Notes under the pieces: generated by a model | What the model saw: the letters and a program-made list of their open reading frames with translations, nothing else | What the model was told of the DNA's origin: nothing | Database searches by the model: none | Shown: positions 45,529 through 56,433 of the stretch, piece by piece | Position numbering within the stretch: position 1 is the first letter of the stretch | How the letters are laid out: each line of letters opens with the position of its first letter | Assembly (NCBI GenBank): GCA_036971715.1 | Contig: JAVHJL010000005.1 | Span: forward strand, 3,100,001-3,164,000 | DNA length: 64,000 bases | Origin: Arthrobotrys musiformis | Lineage: Eukaryota > Ascomycota > Orbiliomycetes > Orbiliales > Orbiliaceae | Direction of reading: 5' to 3' | Translations under genes and position numbers: made by a program

Positions 45529-46483
45529 TCCCAGGATCCGAAAGTCGAAATTATCGATGATTTGGTTTTTTTACTTGTGAAATGGCAAGAAGTCAGGGGC
45601 GAAAAGGTTCATTTGTACTCACCAGCGTTTATTTGGCCCTGGGATGGGATTTATTTCCCCTAATCCGAGGCGCATACTGCACGTTTACTGTTTTATCTTA
45701 CCGCTGCTAGCATAGTTATACGTTAGCATGCTGCTTTTCCTTAGTTTTATCATGTTATTTTATCGAGCCGGCGGAGCAAGTTTTTCGGAGGAATGGAATC
45801 CTGTGATAGGACTTTTATTACAAAAATAGCATCGGACTTGTGTAACTTTGCCATCTTCGTGACCGACGTCGACCCGAGCTACCCGCCTCGACTGCCATAG
45901 GACAACACAATGCATGGGGATGTCTTCAACATGCGCTAGCGCCTCTCTGCTGCATTTCAGCCGGGATAAATTCCACTACTATTCTTACCTTGCTTTGGGC
46001 CGGTTCCTAGAAGGTCTAAAAGGCTCCGATTAAATACTAACGAAATATACATGATTGGGAGGCTAGGGGCTACTGCATGCCACAACATAGATGCCGCCAG
46101 GTGTTGACTTTGTGGTATTTTAAAGCCAGCTTGAGTGACTCCTAGGCTCCTCGGGTGAGTCGAGCAAGATCAGCTAGCTCCTCCGGGCCTGGTGGGGAGA
46201 AATTGACGTGTGAGGGCGCTCGGGGATGGTGGACAAAAAGTAGCTTGTGCGCCGCACCCTTGCATTCTTTCTGGCGACCGCATGCGCGCATTGGGTTTAT
46301 GAGTCGTTCGGCGAAAGATCACGGAACGCCTGACCTGGCAAGCGTGAGATATATCGATACGTGGCCGGGCATGTAGATTTCGAGACCCAGTGTCTCTCTA
46401 TATATAAGCCATGGTCAGTTTATAATCAAAATTTTTAATTCGGACCTCAAAGTTCGAGTTCTGCAAGAGTTTGAAGACGCGCA
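45529..46483. other. Spacer between the tandem DUF4246 genes
   Basis: 955 bp, no gene. The right end carries a TATATATAA element at 46399-46407, 77 bp before the ATG of copy 2, and a four-codon upstream frame beginning at 46411. Confidence 0.5.
46399..46407 (+). promoter_or_regulatory. TATA box of DUF4246 copy 2
   Basis: TATATATAA, 77 bp upstream of the start codon. A short upstream frame (ATG at 46411, stop four codons later) lies in the leader. Confidence 0.5.
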
Positions 46484-48665
46484 ATGCAAATGTACCCACA
46501 CCCACTCGATAGCAGCTGGAATCCCCGGCAACTTACCTGCCCTAAGCCCCACTACCGCAATTTCATAACAGCCGCACTAAATAAGCCGGATTGGGTTTCT
46601 CAAGCGGCGGATAAATCCACTGTTGTAAAGTGGTTCCGAGAAGCCGAGGAGCACGAGAATAGATACGCCGCGCCCGGTGGGGGATACCGCCTGACCTGGA
46701 ATGAGAGTGATATTCAATACGCTTGGCGAGAGCTAACAAATTATCGAAAATATATAGAGGGGTTGAGAGCGGAAGGGAGTAGAGTGGAACCGGATATTCG
46801 TGGCATTTGGAAGGCGGATGGGATAGTTTCTGAGGAATTGAGGGGGAGGCTTGTGGAAGGTTCGTTCCCATTGGTATCTTTCCGGGAATTCCGCCGGGCT
46901 CTCTGCTATACAACTATGGGGCGTGACTAAATTTTAATATAACGATGGGATATAGCTGCGGATACTCTTGGGGAGATACTAAGATCCAGGGCTGATGCTA
47001 AGGAGAAGGCTAGATTGGAGAGAATGGAGAAGCAGAGTCGACGTTATGAAGCTATATATATCCCTATCTGGGATTCGGATACACCTGAGTCCGAGGACGA
47101 GGCGGATACTTCCAATGGAGAATCCAATCCTTATATAGATTACATGCCCTCGCCGGAGATATATCGTAACTCCTCTGCAGAGTTTTTCAAGAAGCAGATC
47201 GTCAACCTAATCGACCCATCCTTATGGCCAGTTGTATACGGCAAAACCAAGAAAATAATCGATGCGCAGCCCGTCGAAGTGCCCGCAAAATTACAGTCCG
47301 AACGTTCGACCCGTCTCTGGCCCGGACATTCCGACAAATTCTGCTGCCTACCCTCGGAGTTTCGAGTCTCGGCGGATGGGAATAAAACCAAAATACTTTC
47401 ATATATCAATAACCTTCCCTCGTTATTAAAAAACAGGAGCGAGTTATATACAGCTTTGGAAGACGCATTTACCGCATTGGTCCCGTTATTCAACCATGTT
47501 TTGGCGGATCTCTCTAGACCCCAGCCTGAAGGCCCACCAACGATAGATTTGAAATCTCGAGAACGCGAACGATTGCTAGAAGAGGAGCGCCTCGATTTTA
47601 TATTTGGGCGTCGGGAAGACGGGGTTCACAAAGTTCCAGATAACCCCAAGCAATTGGGGGAGATACTAGATAGTTTTGAACACGGCGAGGAACCTAAGGT
47701 GATTAAATACACAAAAGGCCATTGCACTGACCACCTCCAGTGTCAAGAGAAAGAAAAGCGGTGCCAAAAAATCTGCCACTTGGAGACTGTTAGCAAATCG
47801 AGCGTTTGGACCCCACCTCAGATTTCGGATGGAGTAAAGGTGGAAGGCCGGGACTGGAAGGTGTTTGTCAAATTGTCAAATATAAACTTAACACCGGAGT
47901 CGCCTCAGACTACTATAGAAGAATGGCATATCGACGCTGGCCTAGTAAGTGCCGCTGTCTTCGTGAACCCAGTTCTCTTCCTATTTCCGAGGTACCCGTG
48001 GCCGCTAACGTTAACGATTGGTAGAACGAACGTATCGTCGCTACTGGGATATACTGCTACGACCAGGAAAACGTTACAGACTTAAAACTAGACTTCAGAC
48101 TATCTTTCTTCCACAGCGTCGAAGAATTTTTACTGAAGGTAAACAGGTTTGCCCCATTCTCAGAGTCTGGCCGGCTAGATAGCTAACACCCCCTCAAAAT
48201 ACGCAGGAGAATCGAGCCGTGGTATTCCCAAATATTCTGGAACGACGAACAAGATCGTTTCAGCTCATCGACGGGACTAAACCAGGCTACCGAAAGATGT
48301 TAACGTTTTTCGTTTGTGACCCTTCCGAACCATATGACGTACGTTGCAAAGATTCGTACCCCCACACAGAGACTCATAATACATAGCATTGAATCAATAC
48401 GGCTAGGCATAAAAGTCTAAGCTAACTTTAATTCAATGTAACTCAGATACCAACGACGCGCGTTATCGCACCGCAGCAACGGGGAGAATCGAAAATATGG
48501 CTTATTGATCAACTGCGACGGGGGAGACTGGGTAGTCTCCCCGAAGAGATCTTCCAGCAAATTCTTGAAAGGTCAATAAATCATATAAAACATGAAGTTA
48601 GGGAGGGGGAAGCTGTACCGTTTTCACGGCGGGCTTGTTTTTTCGGGACTAGCATGTGGGCTTAG
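46484..48665 (+). CDS. DUF4246 family protein, copy 2
   Basis: Exons 46484-46859, 46956-47944, 48025-48138, 48207-48338 and 48447-48665 join in phase to 609 residues without stops. Last two exons are exactly the same length as in copy 1 (132 and 219 nt). Motifs: QIVNLIDPSLWPVVYGKT, SYINNL, WKVFVKLSNINLTPESP, EWHIDAGL, NERIVATGIYCYDQENVT, RAVVFPNILERRTRSFQLIDGTKPGYRKMLTFFVCDPSE. The HxD-like pair (His-Ile-Asp) is retained, but where I recall most family members having His after FPNxLQ, this protein has Arg. A Cys-rich insert (CTDHLQCQEKEKRCQKICH) is shared with copy 1. The C-terminus diverges from copy 1 after the PQQ motif. Function unknown; likely intracellular. Confidence 0.82.
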
Positions 48666-49430
48666 CTGGGTATATATGTACATACGATCTGTATAAGGTG
48701 TATACTTGCTAGAACTAGTATACTTATTATATTGTCTATTAGGCCCTTCTAGGCCTAGTAAATGGGTATAAATTAGCCTTAGGTCGCGAACGCGGTCCAC
48801 ACCTACTCGGTTATAAATCAGGTTTGCGCAAAGCTAGCGCTAGCGGTTTTATAATTGATATCCAGTACTATACGCAATGCTACAGTGATCACTACCGATA
48901 TATCCGCCCTGACATAGCCGTAGTATCCGAACAGAATGAAATGCTGGCCGGGCAGAAGGGATATCTTCAAACGATATACCGATACTTACCTGCTCGACAT
49001 CAAATTCTGGACCAGTCTCTCGATAAAGCAACCCCCGAGGACCCCTGAAGATGTTTCCGTGCCGTCTGCCCGGCCCGCTGCAGCTGATAATAGTCTGACC
49101 CCGGAACGCCGCACAACGTCATAAACATGAGGCACAAGTGCGCACATACACGCCGCACATATTACACCAGCTCCCACACTTGGCGAAAGCGATGCAAGCT
49201 AGCTGGCCCATCCGAAATCCGGGGTAGCCTTGGCCGGACTGGGGGAAATGCGCCTTCCTCTTGCCGAGGCTGTTATCCGTTCTCTCTTCCCTATTTATAA
49301 TATCTATCTCCCTATTCATTCGCTTTTTTTTTTCTGCCGTGCGCGTGCTCCTCCTCCACATCACCCTCTTTTTCCCCCTCTCGCGAAAGACGACGGATTA
49401 AATTTCGTTTCGGTAGTAAACAACCCAACA
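48666..49430. other. Intergenic region, 0.77 kb
   Basis: AT-rich on the left, then GC-richer. A long CT-rich stretch with T10 at about 49322-49384 immediately precedes the synthetase ATG and probably marks its transcription start. No gene seen. Confidence 0.45.
49322..49384 (+). promoter_or_regulatory. CT-rich core promoter tract of the acyl-CoA synthetase gene
   Basis: T10 run followed by repeated CCTC/TTTCCCCC segments, 45-110 bp upstream of the ATG at 49431. No TATA box close by except TATTTATAA near 49291. Confidence 0.4.
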
Positions 49431-51544
49431 ATGCCAACAACACACCCGCAAGACGCCCTCTACGCTGAGTCGCTGTCCTCTCCAGCGTCCTTCTGGGCCC
49501 CTTATGCTGCCTCCCTGACATGGGAAACCCCCCCTTCAAGCACCCTGACCACAAAGCCAGATGGCACCTGGCAATGGTTCCCCAACGGCCGTCTGAGCTG
49601 CTGTTACAATGCCATTGACCGCCACGTATCTGCCGGCCACGGCTCAAACACCGCCATCATCTACGATTCTCCCGTAACCTCCACTCTCCAAAAGATAAGC
49701 TACTCCCAACTCCTCACCGATGTCCAGCTCTTCGCCGGAGCTCTCGCATCGCTGGGGTTGCAAAAGGGTGATTTGGCATTAATCTACATGCCTATGATCC
49801 CCGCCTCCTTGGTTGCAATCTTGGCGTGTAACCGTATCGGGGTTATTCACAATGTCGTATTCGGCGGCTTCAGCGCACCGGAATGCGCGAAGCGTATCGA
49901 TGCTTCCAGGCCCAAGGTCATCCTCACCGCCAGCTGCGGAGTGGAAGGTACCAAGGGTGTGGTGGAGTACAAACCCCTCATCGAGGCAGCCGTGAAAACC
50001 GCGGTTAACAAACCGGCGAAAGTGGTTTATTTCAACCGAAAACAATGCAACATTACCACCGACCAGAGCAAAGGCGAGTACGATTGGGCCACTCTGGTGG
50101 AAACCCAAAGGAAGAAAAAAACTTTTACAAAATGCGTTCCGATGGAGAGTTCAGATCCGCATTATACGATTTATACCTCCGGGACTACCGGTAGTCCGAA
50201 GGGTATTGTTCGTGAGACCGGCGGTCACGCTGTGGGGCTCGCGTTCTATATCAATAAGATGTTCGGGATTAAAGGTCCTGGGGACGTTATTTTCACCGCA
50301 TCGGATATCGGATGGGTTGTCGGACATTCATACATTGTGTACGCGCCCTTGATTGCCGGCGCAACTACCGTGCTCTTTGAGGGGAAACCGATCGGTACTC
50401 CCGACGCTGGTACATTCTGGAGGGTGGTGGCGCAACATAAGGTCAATGTTATGTTTACGGCCCCGACCGCGTTAAGAGCCGTAAAACGCGTCGATCCAGA
50501 TCTCGAAGAGATGGACAAGTATAATTTGAGAAGTCTGCGGATGCTGTTTTTGGCAGGCGAAAGAAGTGAGCCGCAGATTGTCAGTTTGTTCCAGGAGCAT
50601 TTGGCCAAGAGAGGTGCGCCTGGTTGCAATGTCATCGATCACTGGTGGTCGACGGAATCTGGGTCTCCCATATCAGGGCTTTTGACCAATGTACCCGATG
50701 AAGCGGGGACAATTGCGAAGGTGCTTCCGGTAAAGCCGGGTAGTGCGGGGAAGCCACTCCCGGGCTGGGACGTCAGAATTGTTGACGACGACGGCAAAGA
50801 GGTCGGCGCCGGTGTCATGGGAAACATCGTCATTAAAACCCCTCTAGGACCCACGGGTTTCAGGAACCTCTGGGGTGACGAAGGCGGAGAGCGATTCGAT
50901 TCTTCCTATATGAAGAGATTCGACCGGAAGTTCCTAGACACCGGAGATGCCGGAATGATTGATCCGGATGTAAGTTTCCAAACACTGCGCCCCTGCAAAA
51001 CTCATATGAACTGTAACTAATAAATACATAGGGTTACATCCACGTCATGTCCCGAACCGACGATATCCTAAATGTTGCCGGCCACCGTCTTTCCACCAGC
51101 AGTATCGAACAGGCCGCTATCTCCCACGACGACGTAGCAGAATGCGCTGTCGTCGGAATCCCCGATGATCTAAAGGGACACCTCCCTTTCGCATTTATTA
51201 CACTTTCAACCCATCATCATCACCATGCTATCAAAGTTGACGATGAAACTTTGTTCAAAGAGATCAATGCGTTGGTCAGGCAGAACATTGGCGGAATCGC
51301 CACGTTAGGCGGAATGATCTGTGGTAGCGGTATCATTCCAAAGACCCGAAGTGGTAAAACACTTCGAAGAGTGTTAAGAGAACTGGTGGAGAATGGAAGC
51401 AAGGGCATCGATAAAGCCGTCGCCGTGCCAGCCACCGTCGAGGATGCCAAGGTCGTAGACGAAGCGAGAAAGGTAGTCAGAGTTTATTTCGAAGAAAGGA
51501 GGAAGAGCGGCAAGAAGGGAGTCGTTATTCGCGCGAAGTTGTGA
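49431..51544 (+). CDS. Acyl-CoA synthetase, propionyl-CoA synthetase (PrpE/ACSS3) type
   Basis: Two exons (49431-50969, 51032-51544) in phase 0, 683 residues. All ANL-superfamily motifs are present: CYNAIDRHV and AIIYDSPVT near 58-80 (typical of ACSS3/PrpE), the phosphate loop YTSGTTGSPKG at ~247, WWSTESGSP at ~404, FLDTGDAG near 500, RTDDILNVAGHRLST at ~519, and the catalytic lysine in SGKTLRR at ~619. The enzyme forms acyl-CoA and AMP from a short-chain acid, ATP and CoA; subgroup features favour propionate or acetate. No N-terminal presequence is obvious, so cytosolic location is likely. The open frame extends 67 codons upstream, but the ATG at 49431 matches family N-termini and follows a CT-rich promoter. 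A five-His run occurs near residue 565. It is convergent with the AA12 gene, 271 bp between them. Confidence 0.93.
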
Positions 51545-51558
51545 TCCCCCCTACCTCT

Positions 51559-51574
51559 TTTTTTTTTTTTTTTT
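51559..51574 (+). other. Poly-T run downstream of the synthetase gene
   Basis: About 17 consecutive T starting some 15 bases after the stop codon, followed by ATTTTTCCC. A simple-sequence tract in the 3' flank; not a defined terminator in a eukaryote. Confidence 0.6.
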
Positions 51575-51815
51575 ATTTTTCCCTTATCATGATTCTATGA
51601 TTTCCTTTTCATTTCTTTCGGAACGTTTCGGAATTTTACAATGTTAGCGCAGGGAAACCACGGATAGTTTAGTATCTCATTAAGGAACACTATACCAGTC
51701 ATTCTTTCATACAAATATCGATATATACACGTTACACATATAAGCATAGTACTACAACATAAGCACCAAATCCTATGTACACTCCTTTACCTCTCACCCA
51801 CTGCTATCCCATCGT

Positions 51816-53512
51816 TTACGGAAGACATTGGGAGTAATACGGGTTCAAAACCTTGCAAGACGTCCCGGCAACACATTCCGTACCTCCGGTCCAGCCGACA
51901 CCACCGCACTGACCCCACGTCGGCACCGCTGGTCCCGCAGTAGTAGTCCTCGACGCCGTCGTGCTAGGCGTGGTAGTTCTAGTCGTCGTACTCGACGTCG
52001 TCGTAATAACCGGCGTCGTAGTCCTCGTCGTCGTCACCAAAGTAGTCGTCGTAGTGGTCCGACTGGTAGTAGTAGTAACCGGGTTTGTATTCTCAATCAA
52101 GTAAATCTCCCCCGTGGAATCCGAACTCACGAATAACCTCCCCGCAGCATCAAACGCCAATCCCGTGGGTCTGAAGCAACTACTCGGACATTTTGTGTTA
52201 TCCGGGTTCGTCATGATATCACGGTAACCGCTCGTGGAATCGAAGTTTGCGACGGGTTGGTTGTTGCTTCCGAAGGGGATTACGGAGACGCGGTAGCCGT
52301 CTGGGGGGCTTCGGTTCCATGATCCGTGGAAGGATACCCATGCGTTACCCTGTTGGTCGAATTTCACGTCTAAGGGTGCGGTGTGCGAAGGGAAGGTTAT
52401 ACGTGGGTTCTGACGGGAAGAAGCACAGATTGCGTCGGTTACGGGGCCGGTCATGTTACTAAATTGCCGACCGGTGGTGAGGCCGGAGTTATTCGGGAGG
52501 TCGGAGAGTTGCCAGACGGCGAGACATTCGGGGTATCCGTAGTTAGCGCGCTGGGTGGTAGTGTCGGTTGCTAGGCCGTGGTAGTTTAGTTCTTCACCCG
52601 GGTTGTTATTGTGCACGTCTTGGTTGTTTCGGATGATATTGTCGGCGGAGTTTTCGACAGACCAGATGCCGCCTAATTATTCATACACCTTTAGCTATTT
52701 TTTATGTTAGTAACTAGAAAGATTAAGGGCCTTACCAGCAGGATCCTCTCCAATACCAACGCTATTTCTCAACCCCCATCCGAAAACTGTACCGCCCTGA
52801 TTAAACGCAACAGGATTATTCGACACCTGACTGATGCTAAACCCTCTAATTTGACTTCGACCGGTACCGATAGTGGAGGCACCCCAATCGAAATTTCCAT
52901 CCGAGCCCCAGGAAACAAGTAGAAGGTCTGGGTTTTTGATCGAGGCGTAGAGGGTACGTGTTGTATGACCGCTGGGCCCGGCGACCATGCCCGTTACCAG
53001 TGTGCGTTTGTTGGAGGTAGCGCCGGAAGAAGGGTCGTATGCTGTATTATCACATTAGATATTTATCTCTCGAGGAAAGGAAGATATAAGACGTACACCA
53101 AGAGAAAGCAGTGGTCGATGAGCTAGCGAACAGTGTTCTCCCATCCGCTGATAGAGTCAGACCATGATTCAACTACGCCCACAAATCCAATAAATCAGCA
53201 CCCTACAAAACATCGCCTGAAAGGATATGGGAAAATTACAGTAGTATCACTAATAATCAACTGCCTATTCAACAAAGTCCCACAGCTCCCAACCTGGAAC
53301 CTCGAGATCCCCGCCCCGCGCTCCGCGACCAATAAATACCCAGAAGCATCGAACACGATCGCACGAGGAGTTCTCAAGCCTGTCGCTACGAGTTGGGAGC
53401 GGTACCCTGCCGCCATTACCGGTGCCGCGTAGGTATATGATAGCACACTACATGTCTGGGCTGAGGCCAGGGAGAGAACAGTGCCCCAAGCTAAGAGGGT
53501 TGAGATTTTCAT
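51816..53512 (-). CDS. Secreted AA12-type PQQ-dependent sugar dehydrogenase with C-terminal CBM1
   Basis: Exons 53512-53240, 53172-53097, 53041-52736 and 52672-51816 join in phase to 503 residues. Residues 1-18 are a signal peptide ending ASA-Q. Residues ~20-405 are the six-bladed propeller of the glucose/sorbosone dehydrogenase superfamily, with TPRAIVFDASGYLLVAERG, SWGSDGNFDWGA, FGWGLRNSVGIGEDPAGGIWSVENSADNI, YHGLATDT and SFHGSWNRSPPDGYRV. Fungal secreted members form CAZy family AA12, PQQ-dependent pyranose dehydrogenases. A Thr/Ser-rich linker (~408-465) leads to a complete CBM1 cellulose-binding module at the C-terminus (WGQCGGVGWTGG...SCKVLNPYYSQCL, four Cys and aromatic face intact). 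No cytochrome domain is present. It likely oxidises sugars on plant cell walls and may feed electrons to lytic polysaccharide monooxygenases. Confidence 0.92.
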
Positions 53513-55688
53513 TTCAATTTAAAGATTTTTTGGGAGTTGTGTTGAGTGTGTGGTAAGCCGGAAAAGGAAATCGCCCAAAGGAGAAGGCCGAGGTTGAAAG
53601 TCGGGGCCAAGTCAAGGTTTCGAGGTGCAGCAGAGGGAAACAGCTATCGCGGATACTCAAGCTCGCTGTTTCTAGTTCGAAAGAAAAGCCGTAGCTGGCA
53701 AAAATAAAAGCAGAAAGAAGGAAAATACCAAAAAGTCATTGACAGGACAGAGGCCTATTTAACAGTCCGATCGATCCCAGCAGCAGGCATTCCTTCCTCA
53801 CAAAATTCAGCGGTAATACATGTAATCCTCTCCTGGCTTCGTACTTCCTCCCTTTCCATTGCAGCCTTAAACTATCATATCAAATAAAATAACCCCCCAA
53901 GAAAAATCAAACAGGGTACAAGGAAAGTATATTGGAATCAAAAACCTGCTTTTCCGACGAAAATCCATGGTAATATTCTTGGTAACAGGAGCGTTCAACA
54001 TAGTACCTCGAAGAAATGTATGGTCAAACCGGCAAGCCTGCCCGATAAAAACGTTCGCAGGCTTGCTGAACTGGTAGATATGAAGAAGACAAGTGTATCC
54101 CTGCATGCGAAGGCATAGCTATTGTGTTGCTACCGAACGAGGGTTTCCTCTCTGTATAGACATGTTAAGACCAGGGGAGCTGTTCGGATAATGTATTTGC
54201 TCGAGTCGTTTAACTTCGAGCCGACCATTTTAATCGAGGGCGGGCAAAAGAGAACCACGAGGAGAAAAGAGGCGGAATCCGACGGGAGGACGAGAACTTC
54301 AGGCTAAAATCTAGGAATATCAAGTTTCCCCGTTCTTTAGTCCGGAATATAAAACCATATTTTGCGAGTAACCTCATAACTCCGCGCAAGAAATGCATAG
54401 ACGCATGGCTAGAATTTGAAGAGGTCTAGAGGTTTGTCGTCAGGATTAAGTGTGGATCACGAAGCGAGTCAACAGCCCCCCGGTCTTTTTTCCGGGACTA
54501 TCGGGAAGGATGACGGGCGTGCCCAGAAATCTTGATGAAACGTTAGTCTAGGAGCCGTTTAAGCCTATTCGGGGTCGGAATGTCGATCTGACATTTTTCT
54601 GACATTTCGATCAGAAGTTCCCGATGCAGCTGTGGATTCTGATCATTAGATCCGATGAGGAGGCGGTGCAGCTAATTGAGATCAATTCCTCTTTTTTATT
54701 TTCTCATGTCACTAGTTATATGAATTCATCTAGGGAAAACTGCGGGAAGACTATCAACCTCAAACAAACAGTCTCTCAAAACATCAATCAACCGCACCTT
54801 CAAAGCTGGCATGATATATCCCTTCACTCCTTCGGCAAATAACCTCGGTCGCCTCCACCCGGAAATCGCGTCACACACAATCCGATCATGGATAAAAGGA
54901 ATCCGCATACAATCTACTCCGTGCCACCAAGAGATTCTCGACAAAGTTTTTACCCAACCGACGTCATGCATCATCCCTGGCGAAAGGACCAGTATACGCT
55001 GCAAGGCACCATGTAACATCCTCCAACTTGGCGCCAAGCGCTAAAACCTCATTTTCCTCCCGATAGGACGTTCACCTGATGTAGGAAGCTGAGGTAACTA
55101 GTATAGAGTAGTATAATATAGTATATATATCGGCAGCATCCGTATAAAACCTGACTACAATTGAATCCCCGAAAAGAGTTCAACTCCACTATAAATACGC
55201 CATATACCATGGTCTTTCAAAAAAACGAGCAAATATAAACGATCAGGAACCGCGGAAGAAGGGAGAAAAAGCAGGGGACCACAATCCAAAGGTATTGTAA
55301 AATTCTGTGAAACAATTCGCTGGGAGGGGTTGAAAGCAAAGATGCGCTATAAAAGGGAACTAAAAAATAGAAGGAAAAAAAAAAAAAACAGAAACAAATT
55401 CGGAGAAAAGATCCTTGAAGGAAACAAACCATTTTGGGAGTATCCCTCCGTGGGGGGGATACATTGAACAACAAAACGTGGAACTGACCGGTTGATTGGA
55501 TAAAAACCAACCCCATGTTCGATTCCCAGTCTTTGACTTGCCGATTTCATCCTTCAATCCCCGTCCGGCTGATCCTTCGTTAAATGCAGCTAAAAAAGAA
55601 GCCCTCCACCCATTGTCATTGTCATATCTTCCATATCATATCTTATCATATCAGATCGTTCAAAAATTTGAGCCTCAACAAAACGGCC
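53513..55688. other. Gene-poor spacer, 2.2 kb
   Basis: Promoter of the AA12 gene on the left; 3' flank of RAD6 on the right, including an A15 run at about 55376-55390. A 103-codon minus-strand frame at 54726-55037 is the longest candidate; it has no family motif and the other strand is open as well, so it is not called. Confidence 0.45.
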
Positions 55689-56433
55689 TCACGACTCCCA
55701 GCTCTTTTCGACGGTCTCGCGAACACGCTTTACGTACTCGCGGGCATTGTCCTTGTACAAGTTGCTGGCTTCGACATTAGCAGGCGATGAAGTGTTTGGA
55801 TCATTAAGCAAACTAGCAAGAACAGTAATTAGTCAGCAAGGTAAAGTTCAGTCACGTGACAAGCCCGATAACCGGCTGGTATCATCACCCAGCCCACCAA
55901 CATCGAGGACAAGGTGGGGAATAACGAGGAATTCCTACCTCTGGATGCTGGTCAAGATGGCAGCGACATCGTAGGTGGGACTCCATCTATTCTGGAGGAT
56001 ATCCAAGCACAACTCTCCGGTGGCGTAGACGTTCGGGTGGAACATTTGGCTGATGAACTTGACAGTGGGAGGTTTGTTCGGATACTGTTCTTCGAAATGG
56101 AGGACAAGACGGAAGGTTCCGTCTTCGAAGGGGGTATCAGCTGGTCCGATGATAACGGCGTTCCTAGAGGACAAGCTGGTGGTCAGTTGGGCGGTAGACA
56201 ATGGGACAGAGAGGGGAGGACGGACCATGTCATTACGTTATCTGCAATAGGAGATGCAGATACGCCTGCCGGAGGGTCAGTTTGCATACGCTTGAAATCG
56301 CTACGGAAGGGCTACAGGTCAGCATTTCGAAGCCATCTTGTGTGGACAACTAGCAGCGGTGGCGTGATCGGAGGTTTTTGGAGAGGGAGGATCTAGCATA
56401 CCGCATCAAACGTCTACGAGCTGTAGTCGACAT
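55689..56433 (-). CDS. RAD6: Ubiquitin-conjugating enzyme E2, RAD6
   Basis: Exons 56433-56402, 56300-56226, 56163-55939 and 55812-55689 keep phase and encode 151 residues, the usual size for filamentous-fungal Rad6 without the acidic tail of budding yeast. It begins MSTTARRRLMRDFKRMQTDP, contains the HPN motif and the active-site Cys88 in YATGELCLDILQNRWSPTYDV, and ends VRETVEKSWES. Rad6 ubiquitinates histone H2B with Bre1, PCNA with Rad18, and N-end-rule substrates with Ubr1. The intron before residue 36 starts GTCCGT, an unusual donor, and intron 3 is 126 nt, longer than the others. The plus-strand open frame at 55914-56396 is antisense to this gene and is not coding. Confidence 0.97.

Noticed and set aside
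54726..55037. 103-codon minus-strand frame
   Set aside because: No family motif and the plus strand is also open; no promoter or splice evidence.
55914..56396. 160-codon plus-strand open frame
   Set aside because: Antisense to RAD6, whose exons are unambiguous.
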